Shown here piece by piece: positions 26,251-38,040 of a DNA stretch of 64,000 nucleotides. The first letter of the stretch is position 1, and each line of letters opens with the position of its first letter. The stretch is taken from contig FJUW01000091.1 of the NCBI GenBank assembly GCA_900074885.1, positions 124,001-188,000 on the forward strand, written 5' to 3'. The position numbers and the translations under genes are program-made. Under the pieces are notes generated by a model. It made no database searches, was not told the origin of the DNA, and saw nothing but the letters and a program-made list of their open reading frames with translations. Origin of the DNA: Rhynchosporium graminicola (Eukaryota > Ascomycota > Leotiomycetes > Helotiales > Ploettnerulaceae).

Positions 26251-27386
26251 TTAGAACTAGCTTATAAAATAAGATAAAGTAAAGTAAAGTAAAGAATTAA
26301 TATCGAGAGTTTAACAACTAATTAAAATTTTCAAATAGATTTATAACGTACCTAATAAGCTAAGTCGGCTACTTAACGCGAAGCCTAGCTACTATTAATT
26401 ATAAAGGTTCTCTAAAAGTAAGTAGAGGATCTCTAAATATAACTAGAAGTAGTAATACTAGTAGTAGTAGCAGGAAAGATACGTTAAGTCCTCTCTCTCC
26501 CTGATAAGTTCTCCAGTCGATCGAAGGAGTAGAATATATAATTAATAATAATAGAATCGAAGCATAGGATTAATAGAAGTGCGATTAGTAATAGAGAAGC
26601 TTAGACCTTTTTTATTTATATTTCTCTCTCTCTTAAGGTTTAAAAGTTAGTACTTCCCTATATATAAAAAATAGAAATAAATAGAAACTAAGACTCCCTC
26701 GAGCTAGTCTACTATCTTAGTAAGATCTATGATAATCCGAATAAGGTTAAGAAAGTAAGATAAAAGTTAATTAAGTTCTAATAAGGAATAATAATAATAA
26801 TAATATACTTATTATAATTCGAACGAGCGCTCTTCTAAGCCGGAGCGGATTCCTAGCTAGATAATATAAAGATAACTACCTTAGTAGATAGTTTAAATAA
26901 ATACACTAGATAATAGGTCGACGAATAGATAGTTCTACTAATAACTTACGAAGATTTCTTATAGTTACTCCTATCTTTAGGAAATTAATTCGGCTTAGTA
27001 TATACGAATAGTAATAGTAATAGTTCAGGTGTAAGACTACTTATAAAAAGGATAATATAATAGACTAGGAAACCGGTTATATAGTAGCTACTAAGGTAGT
27101 ATTAGTCTCCCGCGAGAAAAGTTAAGAATAGAGAGATATAAGAAAATGCGTAAGATATAGCTCTAGTAAGTATTAGATAAGCTAATACTACTACTTAGCT
27201 TATATAGTCGATTATTATTAGTATCCTCTAACTCTTCTGCGAAGTAAGATAATACGAAGGGAAAGATAGTAGTTCGCGTAAGTGCTATAAGGATATCGAA
27301 TATAGTAAGGCCGAGTAAGCTTTTGCTTCGGGATAATAGCTAGAGAACGATTTTTAGAGGGGGATTAGTCTAAAGGGAGGGGGTAA

Positions 27387-27580
27387 TATAATAAGTTATA
27401 CCCGGGATAGATACTCGACGCTTAGTATCTCGCTGACTACTACTACTAAGGTACTAGTAATAATAGTACTATATCCTCTCCATTTCTATTAAGAAATAAT
27501 TCTCCTCTGCTCTTCAGCTAATTCTTCTTATTAATCAAAGATACTATTTGTACTATACACTTTATACTCGCCCCGTGACA
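27387..27580 (+). repeat. 3' LTR of element C
   Basis: This 194-bp repeat starts TATAATAAG and ends CCGTGACA. It is followed by the ATTTC copy of the target duplication, after which A' gag resumes. Confidence 0.9.
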
Positions 27581-28424
27581 ATTTCTCTTCTTATTTCTTC
27601 TTCTAAGAATAATCACAAGCGAGATATCCTAGCTCACTATACGTATAGTATAAGCCCTTCTCTCGGCGTTTATCTTTCTTAGCTTAGCCCTTAGATCCTC
27701 TCTCCGCTTTATCTATCTGCATAAGGTTATCACGATTTCGTTTATTATTAGTCGGGTAAAGCTAGAAGCTTCCCTGATATTTGCCTTATTATTACGGAAA
27801 TTAGGGTTTATAGAAGTAAGTAAGTATAAAGTATCCTCCTTTCTCTTTTACTTATTCCTAGATTCGTTTATTAATAGTAGTAGACGATTCAATTAAATCC
27901 TCTAAGTTATCTGATTTATTAGTCCTAGAGAGCTATTCCTTAATATAGTCCTTAAGGCCCCGGTAGTATTAAGCTCTTAATCCGCTATCTATCTAGTCTA
28001 ATTATATAGAGTAGTAATAGAACTCGGTAGTATATTCGTAAATAGATCTTTACTATTGAATTTCGAGTAGGTGTTTCTCGGCTCATTCTTTCTCGTTAGA
28101 GTCTCTAAAGACTCCTTTAATAGTAATAATAAAGCTTACGATAGTTCGAAAGATAACTCGACTTTTTTCGGTTATAGTAGTAGAATAAGCCCCGGTTAGG
28201 TATCGATTAACTAAGTAATCACTTAAGGCCGGTTCGATCTAGTAAGCTGCGGTATTACAGAGGAACGAAGTAATCTATAAGACTTTAAGAGAGTCCGCTT
28301 CGAACTTATCTCTATTAAAGGCGAGGTATATTTAGTACTAAAGGATAAATTATCCTAGGTTATTGCAGTTTCTATAATAGATATTAAGTAAGTTGACTCG
28401 GGGTAGAGTAACTTTATTAGTCTT

Positions 28425-28641
28425 TATTATAAGGCGAATACAAAGTATATAGTGCAAAAGCTCGTCTGTATTATAAGGAGAATTAACTAAGGAGAGAAGG
28501 GAGAAATAGAAGTCTCCCTTCGAAGAAAAGATAATGCCGCGGCCGCTAGTAGTAGTAGTATTAGAATACGTATAATAATACGTCAGGTACTAGCGTAGAC
28601 GCCTTAGGCGTTAAGCATACTAACGGGTATAACCCGTCATA
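28425..28641. repeat. Solo LTR in A' gag
   Basis: A 217-bp insertion interrupts A' where A is continuous (about 13170). It is flanked by GTCTT at 28420-28424 and 28642-28646. It starts TATTATAAGG (from TG...) and ends CCGTCATA (from ...CA), typical LTR ends, with no internal region. It contains a CpG-rich core with a NotI-type GCGGCCGC. Confidence 0.75.
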
Positions 28642-28743
28642 GTCTTCTCTGTCTTGCCGACTTAGGATCCTTCTCTTATAACTGATCCTTCTTTATGGGC
28701 TATTTCGTTCTTACTAATAATATTTTAAGTAAGGTGCTTAAAG

Positions 28744-29236
28744 TATAACGTTCCTAGTTCTAACTAGTATATAGTATATAGGCTCGTTAGTTATTATTAG
28801 CTATAAAGTAAAGTAAATAAGAAGTTCAGTTCTTAATTAGAATTAAGATATTATAAGCAGGTATTAATTACTATATGAATTTGAGCACGAAGCTCCTATC
28901 TAATAGCAGAAGTGCTAATCTTATATAGAACTTTCGTTCCCTTATACTAGCTATCTAAGATATCTTGCAGAGCGTATAAGTCCGTAAGACTATCTAGCAG
29001 TCTAGTATATCACGTGATCCTAGATCACCTATAGCTATAATACTATTATTACTATAATACAGGTAGGCGTATAGTACTACTCGCTATTTATACTATAACC
29101 GTGTTAATGCATTCCTTTCAATAGTACTAACTCTCTATTAGTACTAAAACCTATCTGGTACTTACTACTAGGTGGTACTATTAGTATTCTGGTGCTAGGA
29201 CGGTTTTAGTACTAAGAACTATACTAGTTCGTGATA
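28744..29236 (-). repeat. 5' LTR of element A'
   Basis: This 493-bp repeat is homologous to the A LTRs at 7028 and 13273, starting TATAACG and ending CGTGATA. It is the right-hand (5') LTR of minus-strand A'. Confidence 0.92.
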
Positions 29237-30059
29237 TTATACTAGTCGAAAAAATATATAGATAAAGTCGAAAGCTTATACTAAGGTAAATAAGGAAATA
29301 CTATATCCGGAGACTTACCTGTAATACGCTAATAAGTATACTTTATTCTCTGATTTAAAGTATACTTTAGCTCCTAACTCTATTACTAGTAAGTATATAG
29401 ACTATATTAAGAAAGGTAAATCTTACGAGGATATAAGTATAAATTTCCTCTCTCTAGCGAATACTTAGCTAATAGCTAGCGAGATTCTAGCTATCTTAAT
29501 AAGTATTCTTAGCTAACTATAAGATATAGCTTTAGAAGTAGTAATAAGTAAGAATTCCGAAGAAGTATTAAAGATTACTTAAGTATACTTTAATATAGAG
29601 AAGAAATAAGCTAATTATACTTTTAAAGTTAGTAATACTATAGCTATCAAATCTCCTTAGAAGCTAGTTATCGATTCTAATACCGAGCTATCCTTTAGTA
29701 TTATATCAGCGATCGCTAAAGCGTCTGGGTTTACGCTATACTCTATAGCTAAAGTCACTACTACTATTAATATTATAAATACTACTCTTCTCGAGGAAAT
29801 TCGTAATCTCTATATAATATAAATCAAATCTCTCCGGCGAATTCTCTACTAATCTTTAGCGAAGGACTTCCGTATTATTTATACTAAGTTGTTTCTATAA
29901 GTAGCTTTACTAGATATATAGCTAAAGGTTAGTAAGAAGGAAGTCGCAAATAGGGTTATAGATACTACTAATTAGAGGGTTAATAAGTAGACTTTTCTTT
30001 AGCGATATTTCAGAGTTTATCTAGTAAGAGCTAGTTTTAATAGCGATCTGAATAAATAA
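29237..30059 (+). pseudogene. Antisense accessory ORF next to chromovirus F pol
   Basis: A single plus-strand frame (codons in phase with 29265) runs about 274 codons from the A' LTR junction to tandem TAA stops at 30057-30062. All internal stops are TAA or TAG. The translation looks protein-like, with alternating hydrophobic and charged stretches such as KLVIDSNTELSFSIISAIAK, then LLEEIRNLYII, then KSLRRIL. It lies opposite to F pol, just beyond its chromodomain. The 5' end is probably cut off by A'. I do not recognise the family. It could instead belong to a different inserted element, because the F 3' LTR is not in the window. Confidence 0.5.
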
Positions 30060-30099
30060 TAAAGCCCTTTTTTCCTTTAGAACTCTTTCTATATTTATA

Positions 30100-33000
30100 A
30101 TCTTTAATATACTTTTAAAACTATAAGAACCCTATAAGAAAAAACAGAAAAGTATATATCCCTTTAGGAATATTATTTTATCTTCGCTAGCGTTTTATCG
30201 CTCTTTCTATAGCGTTTTAATTTTTTAAAGCTTTAATTTCTTTCTAGAGTCCTTAGAGGCTTTCTTTTAGCTCCTAAGAGTTATAAGCTAAAGTAAACTC
30301 TTTCTATCTTACTAGGAATTATTCTTTCCTTCTAACTACTTTTCAGTCTAGTAAGAAATCGATATCCTATAGTTCTTCACTATTAATAAGATTAAGCTAT
30401 ATAACTTCTAATAGTTCGCTAGGCCTTTACTAGTAAGGTTCTAATAGTGAAATATAGAGGACGTTATATAGCTAACTATACTTAAGAGATAACTCTAATC
30501 GGTATACTTACTTCCCGATTCTTTCGCTAATCTTAAATAAGCCTAGGAATTAGTAGTCTAGCTTCTTACTCGATCGAATAGTCTTAATATTCTTTACTAA
30601 AAGTAGAACTTATTAATCTACTTTAAATTCAACTAGTTAATAGTTCTTATTATATCATTTCGCTTATATTTCTTTAGTTCTTCGCTAGCTATTTTCTAGC
30701 TCTTAGCGCTTCTTAACTACTTCTTCTGCTCTTTCTTTAGTAGTAAGTATCTCCCCTCTTAAGGGATCGACCTCGATACTCTAGTGATTATCTAGTATAA
30801 ACTTATATCTAGCTTCATTTAGACTTATTCTAATAGCCTTATAGTATATATTTATATTCGCGAACTTCGCTATAGGTAATAAGTCTATCTAATTATCTTA
30901 AAGATAGTATACGAAATACTATAGCTATACTTCTATAGCTTAGTTTTATCGTTCTGTTCACCTATTAATTTATAAGTAAAACGCTATCGAAAGACCTCTT
31001 ATTATTCGGAGGTAGAAGTATACCTCTTATCAGAACTTAGAAGTAAAGATAGAACCTCTATGAGTAATAATAACTATAGGTAATCTATAGTCCTTAAACT
31101 AATAGTCGATAAATAGCCGAGCTAAAGCTAGCGTATTAATTATCTTCAGATAAGGTATATACTCTATATCTTTAGTATACTTATCTATAATCACTAGTAA
31201 GCTATTATAGACTCTACTTATAGAACTTCCTTTATAAGGAGGGAGGTCTATAATAAAGTCTATAGTTATAGACTCGAACGGCTTACTTAGCTAGCTAAGC
31301 GCTTATATTTCGTTAGCTGCTCTTATTCTTCTTACTTTTATTCTCTAATAAATATTATAACTCTTAACGTATTCTTTAATATCTAGCTTCATCTTCTACT
31401 AATAGTACTTTCGCTAGATAAGCTTTAGCGTCTTATCTTAACTAAAATAGCTTATAGTTAGATTATTATAGTATATCTTCATGATTTTAGTACAGATAGG
31501 TTCGTCTAGCGGAACGTAAGCCTTTCGCTGGTATCTAAGTAGTCCTTCGTTATCGACACTCTAATCTATATCCCCGGTTTTCTATAATCTAGCTAACTTC
31601 TTAATAGTAAAAGCGTCCCTCTTCTATAGCTCTATAAGTATTAAGAGAAGTAAGTTTAATTTAGGGTTTACTATTTCGGTTCTTATAATTCTCGCTATAA
31701 AAAACCGTAGTATAATATATCTATAGCTGCGCTAGCTAGCGCCTAGCTTCTCGCTAGCGCTTGTTAAGAGGGTATCTAGACCTCCAAATAAGTTTTATAA
31801 ACTATTAATCTTTATAGGTATATATCGCTAATTAAGCGTAGAGGTCGTATTTATAGCCTCGATTAATACTCCTAAAGATATACTATTAGTAAATTATAAA
31901 ATCTGAATTAACTAGCACGATATACTATTATTCGGACGCTAGTTACTCTCTGTTATATCGCTAGCTTTACTAAGTACGCAGATTAACTTATCTTTAATTA
32001 TATTTCGTAGCTTATTTTATAAAGTAGGAAGTATAATATTTTCCTCGTCTTTCGCTAGCTTCTAATTAGGCCTTCTCGATAGTCTATTAGCAGGATTATT
32101 TTTCCCTTATCTATAACTTAATATAAAGTTATACTTAGATAGCTCTAGAGCTTTTTTAGCTTATTACTAGCTTAATACTATTATAGTTATAAAGTAACAG
32201 AAGTTACTATAGTCTATTAATACCTTAACTAGAGCTATATTACCTTTAAGGTAATACCTCTAGTATATAAAACACTTAATAATTATAAGGAGTTCTTAGT
32301 TATATACTTCGTAATTTAGCTCGGCAGGCTCTAGCTTTTTGCTAAAGAACGCGATAGGGTGCTTGATAGCCTTTTCCTCTTCTTTCGCTAGCTACTCTCT
32401 AGGCTAGAAGAGAATTCCCGCGATAGTAAACCTAGAAGCGTTAGTCTCTAGCTTTCTTAGCTTTAGTAGATCGAAGTATATAAGAAAAGGTATTATAATA
32501 AATATATTCTTTAATATATTAAAAGCCTCCCTTTCTATAGTACTCTATCTGAAAACAGGAGTAGGTTACCTTTTCTTCTTACTACTTATTAAGCTTATTA
32601 AAGGTCGGGTAATCGCTAAGAATCTTATAATAAACTGCTAATAGAAGTTTATAAACCTAATAAAGACTTATATATCTCTAATACCTTTAGGTTCTAGCTA
32701 CTCTCTAATAGTATCTATCTGGCTTAGGTCTATTAAAACGCTAGCTAGAGAGATAATATAGCCCAGAAACTCTATACTCTTAGTATTAAACCAGTACTTT
32801 AATAGCTTAATAAAGAGGTTTATGTACCGAAGTCTCTCTAGTACTTAGCGAATATATTATTTATATTATAACAGGTTAGTAGAATAAATCTGAATATTTT
32901 TAAGACATATAATATAAATAATATCTATAAGTCCTATTAGCGTATTATTAATAAATACCTGGAATATCGCTAGTGTATTTAATAGTCCGAAAGGCATAAC

Positions 33001-35235
33001 TTAGTACGTATAATATCTATATCGAGTACGAAAGATAGTCTTCTATTTATTACTTTAGCGAATTCGGACACGATAGTAAGTATTTTATAGATCTAATCTA
33101 GTAGATACTCTAGTATCCCGGAGCCTATCTAGCGTTTCGCTAATTAGTAATAGAAAGTATTAATCCTTAATCGTAGCTTTATTTAGAGCCTGATAATCGA
33201 TATATAATTAAAAGCTATTATCTTTCTTTAATATAAAAAGGATAAGTATACCTATAGGATTCTTACTCTTTCTTATCTAACTTTTCGCTTCTAATAAGTT
33301 AAAATATTCCCGGAGAACTTCTAATTCTTTCTTAGAGAGGTTATAGATTAGAGAATAAAGTACTTTTACTCTTAGTTCTAGTTTAATAGCGTATTAGTAG
33401 CTCTCTAATAGAGGCAGCTCGCTTCCCTTCTCTTCAGAGAATATATCCTTAAAGCTACTATATACGGAGGGAATAGTAGGCGTATCGCTAGTATCTATCT
33501 AGTATATAGTATGTAAGTTAGGTATTATAGCGTATATAGGAGACTTCTACTTATTAATAAGTATTATAAAAGCTTAAGGCGCTATAATATTAAGACTATC
33601 GGAGTCCTTTAAATTATAAGAGAACCTCTACTACTTATTCTTAAAGCTAATCTGAGGATCTATATCTTCTAACTATAGCTATTCTAATATCAGGTTAATA
33701 CTTAGTATATCGATAACTCTTAGCTAAACAGTATTAATTTTAGTTTATCTAATCGAATCGGCTAGCTCTACTTAAGCGACTATAGTACTGAAGGTAACAC
33801 TTTCGTTCCCTAGAAGTATCTAGAAAGTCCTTCGTCCTTCGCTAGTAAGTTTAAGCTTATATTCTTTTATAATTAATCTAGATATAAAGTTATCTTCTAC
33901 TCTACTATCGATAAGAGTAGTTATTAATTTCTACTTACTATAGGATAAGATCTTTATTTAGATTTCTATCTTATTAACTAGTAACCCTGGTACGGACGTA
34001 GAAGATACTACGAGTTATAGCTTTCCTTAGCGCTTATCTTTAGTATTACTAGTATTTAATTTTAGATAATTCAGAGAGATATATCTATATTTATTATAAG
34101 AGTAGTACTAAACTTTAAAGATATCTTATCTTATTAGCTAATCCCTAATAAGTATACTATTTAGATCTCTTCTTCTTTCTTATATTTATTAGCTCTTATC
34201 TCGTCGATCGTTAGTTCTTTACTAGTACTTATACGAGTTATCCTTCTTCGCGTTTAACTCCTTATATTTCTACTCTTTAGGTTCCTTTTGTCTTTTATTA
34301 CTATTAGTACCTCTAGATAAGGTGTAAGTCTCTTAAAGAGTAATAGCAGATATAACTTAGTCTTAGGTCTAAAGTCTATTAGCTTAGCTATTCTTGACGA
34401 TTTTCTAGCGAATCTCTAAGCGGATCTTATTAAATAAGATATCTCGTAATTAATACTTAGTAAAAAGTTTAAGTTATTCTTCTTTTTCTTTAAAGTAATT
34501 CACGAACTCTCTAATTAGTTAACTTAGCCTTTAGCGAGCGTTCTTATAAGCCTATAAGTTAGTTACTTTTCGCGAAATAAGAAGTAGCTAGAGAGTCGCT
34601 AGAAATTCTTTATAACTTTCCTAAGTTATTATATAGAGAGTATCTAAGGTATATTTCCTAAACTTTTCCTAAGTATTTGCTAATACTTTATAGACTAGTA
34701 TTACTACTTATTTAATCTTAATAAGATTAGTTAGATACCCTTTAGTATTATAGTTAAAGACTCGGTTATAAGCTTATAAGTACTTAGTAAGCTCTCTTTA
34801 GCTTCTACTCTTATATTCTAGTAGAATTATATATTTACTTTTATCTCGGCAGGGAATTAGCGATTCTTTAAGAGCTACTAATCGACTAGTATCTCTCTCT
34901 ATACTTAAGATAAGGTCTTCGGATATATAAGCTTAATAAAGTCGTACTCTTATAGTAGCTTCTAGAGGGTATTAAGTAAGGGCTTCACTGAATATTCGTT
35001 AGTACTTAACTATAAGGTTATCTAAGATATTATTCCGTTTCTTTAGCGATCGGAGTTTCTCTTATAGAACTAAAAAGTTATCTACTAGTATATCGCCGGG
35101 TATTATCTAAGCCCTAATAGAGTTATCTTAGAGTATAAGTCGAGTTAATTTAGTAGAGGATTCTCCGCTTTAAGCTATTATAACTATTAGGCTAATGTTA
35201 AGTAAAAGTAATTAGAATATAATAATCATTTAGTA
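30100..35235 (-). mobile_element. Chromovirus F, gag-pol remnant (RIP-degraded)
   Basis: This is a minus-strand Ty3/gypsy gag-pol. Gag-like sequence starts near 35230 and runs left. A protease with LIDSRVEDNFIS is readable at about 33915-33865. The RT carries an FRTRY segment near 33030 and a decayed active-site motif (IVCLKNIQIYS) at about 32925-32885. RNase H and integrase follow, then a chromodomain at about 30385-30250 whose FLVR and NSWEL-type segments are readable once stop codons are read as Trp/Gln. No LTR of F was identified: the 3' side is taken by A' and the 5' side is lost at the junction near 35.3 kb. Confidence 0.82.
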
Positions 35236-35396
35236 CGCTAAGGTAAATAGGTATAATAGAATAATAGAATAGTTACTAGAGGTTCGCTAGTAATAATCTA
35301 GTTAATATAGAAACTAATTACTAAGGAGAGAAAGTTCTTCCTTCCTCTCTAATTCTGAAATACACGAGTGGGAGGCACTAGGCGCACAGACCCATT
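35236..35396. other. Junction between F and element C copy 2
   Basis: The first 100 bases are RIP-like and may be F leader sequence. The last 45 or so (from about 35350, GAAATACACGAGTGGG onward) keep many CpA sites and match nothing else in the window. The F 5' LTR expected here is absent, so this looks like a rearrangement junction with a short piece of unmutated DNA. Confidence 0.45.
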
Positions 35397-36594
35397 ATAG
35401 CTACTATCAATTATAGAGGTTCTCTAAAAGTAAGTAGAGGATCTCTAAATATAATTAGAAGTAATAATACTAGTAGTAGTAATAAGAAAGATATATTAAG
35501 TCCTCTCTCTATCTAATAAGTTCTCTAGTCGATTAAAGAAGTAGGATATATAGTTAATAGCGATAGAATTAAAGCTTAGGATCGATAGGAGTACGATTAG
35601 TAATAGAGAAGCTTAGACCTTTTTTATTTATATTTCTCTCTCTCTGAAAGTTTAAGAGTTAATATTTCCTTATATATAAAAAATAGAAACAAATAGAAAC
35701 TAAGGGCCCCTCGAGCTAGTCTATTACTTTAGTAAGATCTATAATAATCCGAATAAAGATAAGAAAGTAAGATAAAAGTTAATCGAGTTCTAATAAGGAA
35801 TAATAGTAGTAATAGTATACTTATTATAACTCGAACGAGCGCTCTTCTAAGCTAGAGCGGATTCCTAGCTAGATAATATAAAGATAACTACCTTAATAAG
35901 TAGTTTAAATAAATATACTAGAAAATAAGTTGATAAGTAGATAGTTCTATTAACGAATTACGAAGATTTCTTATAATTATTCCTATCTTTAGGAAATTAA
36001 TTCGGCTTAGTATATATAAATAATAATAGTAATAGTAATAGTTCAGGTAGTAGGACTACTTACAAAAAGGATAATATAACAGACTAGGAAACTAATTATA
36101 TAGTAGCTATAAAAGTAGTACTAGCCTCTTATAAGAAATATTAGGAATAGAGAGATATAGGAAAGTGCGTAAGATATAGCTCTAGTAAGTATTAGATAAG
36201 CTAATACTATTACTAAGCCTTATATAATCGATTATTATTAGTATCCTCTAAGTTTTCTATAGAGTAAGATAATACGAAAGGAAAGGTAATAGTTCGCATA
36301 AGTACTATAAGGATATCGAATATAGTAAGGCCGAGTAGGCTTTTGCTTCGAGATAATAGCTATAGAATAATTTTTATTAGTTTACAGAGGGAAGTAATAT
36401 AATAAGTTATACTTAGGATAATACTCGACGCTAAGTATCTCGCTAACTAATACTACTAAGGTACTAGTAGTAATAGTACTATATCTTCTCCTTTTTTATT
36501 AAGGAAGAATTCTCCTCCGCTCTTCAGCTAATTCTTTCTATTAATTAAAGATACCGTTTGCACTATACGTATACTTTATCCTCGCCCCGTGATA
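35397..36594 (+). mobile_element. Non-autonomous LTR element C, copy 2 (5' truncated)
   Basis: This copy is collinear with copy 1 from about 26390 to its end, and the purine-rich 3' portion and 3' LTR (36398-36594, about 197 bp, ending CCGTGATA) are present. The 5' LTR and first 140 bp of the internal region are missing. Copy 2 has more TpA than copy 1 and small indels. No coding frame is seen, in agreement with copy 1 being non-autonomous. Confidence 0.85.
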
Positions 36595-37320
36595 TTAACT
36601 AGCTAAGTCAAAAGAATACGCCAAATACCTTACTATTCTTAAGTATCTAGTAATTATTAAGCTATACTCCTATAGGGACTTTAAGTATCAAGCACTCTAG
36701 TGCGTTATTAAAAATAGATATCTTTATATAAGAGCTAATGATATATTTCTAATCATCTGCATTTTCCCCGGGAACTCATATCACGTGATTTGCGGCAATT
36801 CGCGTCGCCTTACGTAGAATACTATTCTTATATAAAAAGCTTATAAGTCCGTGCGAACTATAACTCCGCTATAGCCTGCGCAGTCTACGCGTTCTACGGA
36901 AATTCTATAACTCTAATTCTAGTCTATAACTCGAAACCTTAATAAAAATTAATTAATTAATTACCTAAGGTATAAGAGGTATCTATATAATAGAGCCTTA
37001 CTCTAGATTAGTTTTTTATACTATTTTTTAGTATTAATAATAAAGGACTTATAGAGGTACTAAGGCCTTATATATATTAGCACGTGATACGTGCAGCTTT
37101 CGAGGCTGCAGAATATATAGACTATAATTAGAGTTATAGAATACCTATAGAATACGCAGACTATAATTAGAGTTAAAGAATACCTATAGAACGCGCGGAC
37201 TAGAATAAAAGTTATGGAATTCGCGTAGAACGCGTGGTCTATGCTCTCTGTAACCCCGCTTCCCAGGGAAAATGCAGATGATCAAGTTATATATCAATAG
37301 AGCTAGAAAGCGTAGTTAAA
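36595..37320. other. RIP-affected target DNA split by the MITE and by element G
   Basis: 36595-36751 and 37283-37320 belong to the sequence into which the foldback MITE and then element G inserted; it continues at 39188. A plus-strand frame reads LAKSKEYAKYLTILKYL near 36603-36655 and may be a remnant of a protein-coding transposon. The remnant is too short and mutated to identify. Confidence 0.4.
36752..37282. mobile_element. Foldback MITE with 23-bp terminal inverted repeats
   Basis: A 531-bp element is bounded by ATCATCTGCATTTTCCCC... (36752-36774) and its reverse complement (37260-37282) with one mismatch of RIP type. Inside the right arm a 39-bp unit (core ATTAGAGTTATAGAATACC) is tandemly repeated about three times between about 37128 and 37245. 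The left arm (about 36850-36935) holds the same unit in inverted orientation, so a long hairpin can form. No ORF. A clear target duplication was not found. The superfamily is unknown. Confidence 0.75.
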
Positions 37321-37505
37321 TGTAAGGGTCAAGCCCTTAAGTTATAGTGCTGGTATTACTAGCACGACTCCCTGACTAAAGCTTAGTTAAGCCTTAGTAC
37401 TACGCACTTTTCCTTATAGCTTCCGGTCAGATTCTTACTCTCTCCTTATCGAGCTTATTAAAATACTATTATAAACTCTCGTATATATATTATTCACTTA
37501 TAATA
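37321..37505 (+). repeat. 5' LTR of element G
   Basis: Starts TGTAAGGG, ends TTATAATA (RIP form of CCGTGACA). It matches 39005-39187, with most differences of TpA type. Confidence 0.9.
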
Positions 37506-38040
37506 TAAAGTTCGATTAAATAACTAGCTCCTATAGCTTTTATATCGGAGTCCGAATAATTATAGTCGAGGAACGAAGTCTTCGATAAATTATTAATAAT
37601 AGGATAGTAAAAGTATAAGAGTAATAGAAGCCGAATCGATACTAATAATACTTAGAGAAAAGCTCTAGGAACGCGAGAAAAGATAAAGATTCGATAGATT
37701 CTACTATTCTTAAGCTAGAGTATACTTAATTTATCCCTTAAACTTATAAGATAAGAGCAGAAAAGTAACTGAAAATTTTTTATAAGAGTAGAAAAGTAAA
37801 GAGTAGCTTAAGGTATAAACTACTCCCGAATAAATAAGGAAAGCAGCGATAATTAATTAGTCGCTACTTATAAATAAGCAAATAATAGAAGTTATTCGAT
37901 AGCTTAAGTAAAATATATACTTAAAAGATATAAGAAGTAACTATTACTAGCTAGTAGCTACTTAAGAACGCGCGGATAATAAGAACTCTTCGATAATATC
38001 TAAGATAAAGGAAGGAAGTTCACCTTACCTTAAATAAGAA

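Larger units (their letters stand above)
26057..27580 (+). mobile_element. Non-autonomous LTR element C, copy 1
   Basis: This 1524-bp element inside A' gag has 194-bp LTRs (26057-26250 and 27387-27580) and a purine tract (AAAGGGAGGGGGTAA) before the right LTR, so it reads plus. The flanks are GTTTC (26052-26056) and ATTTC (27581-27585), a 5-bp duplication with one G-to-A change of RIP type. The 1136-bp internal region has no RT, protease or integrase similarity and no long frame. In size it falls between TRIM and LARD classes, and it would need proteins from another element to move. Confidence 0.9.
17003..29236 (-). mobile_element. Chromovirus A' (second A-family copy), interrupted by four insertions
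   Basis: This is a second A-family copy on the minus strand, collinear with 10088-13768. Its pieces are 17003-18987 (holding a short insert), 25552-26056, 27581-28424 and 28642-29236. They cover part of RT, the protease, gag and the 5' LTR (28744-29236). The remainder of pol and the 3' LTR lie left of the window, past element D. RIP is heavier than in A. A 62-codon stretch of the protease survives open. The downstream junction at 29237 lies in reading-frame sequence assigned to element F, so A' probably inserted there. Confidence 0.88.
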
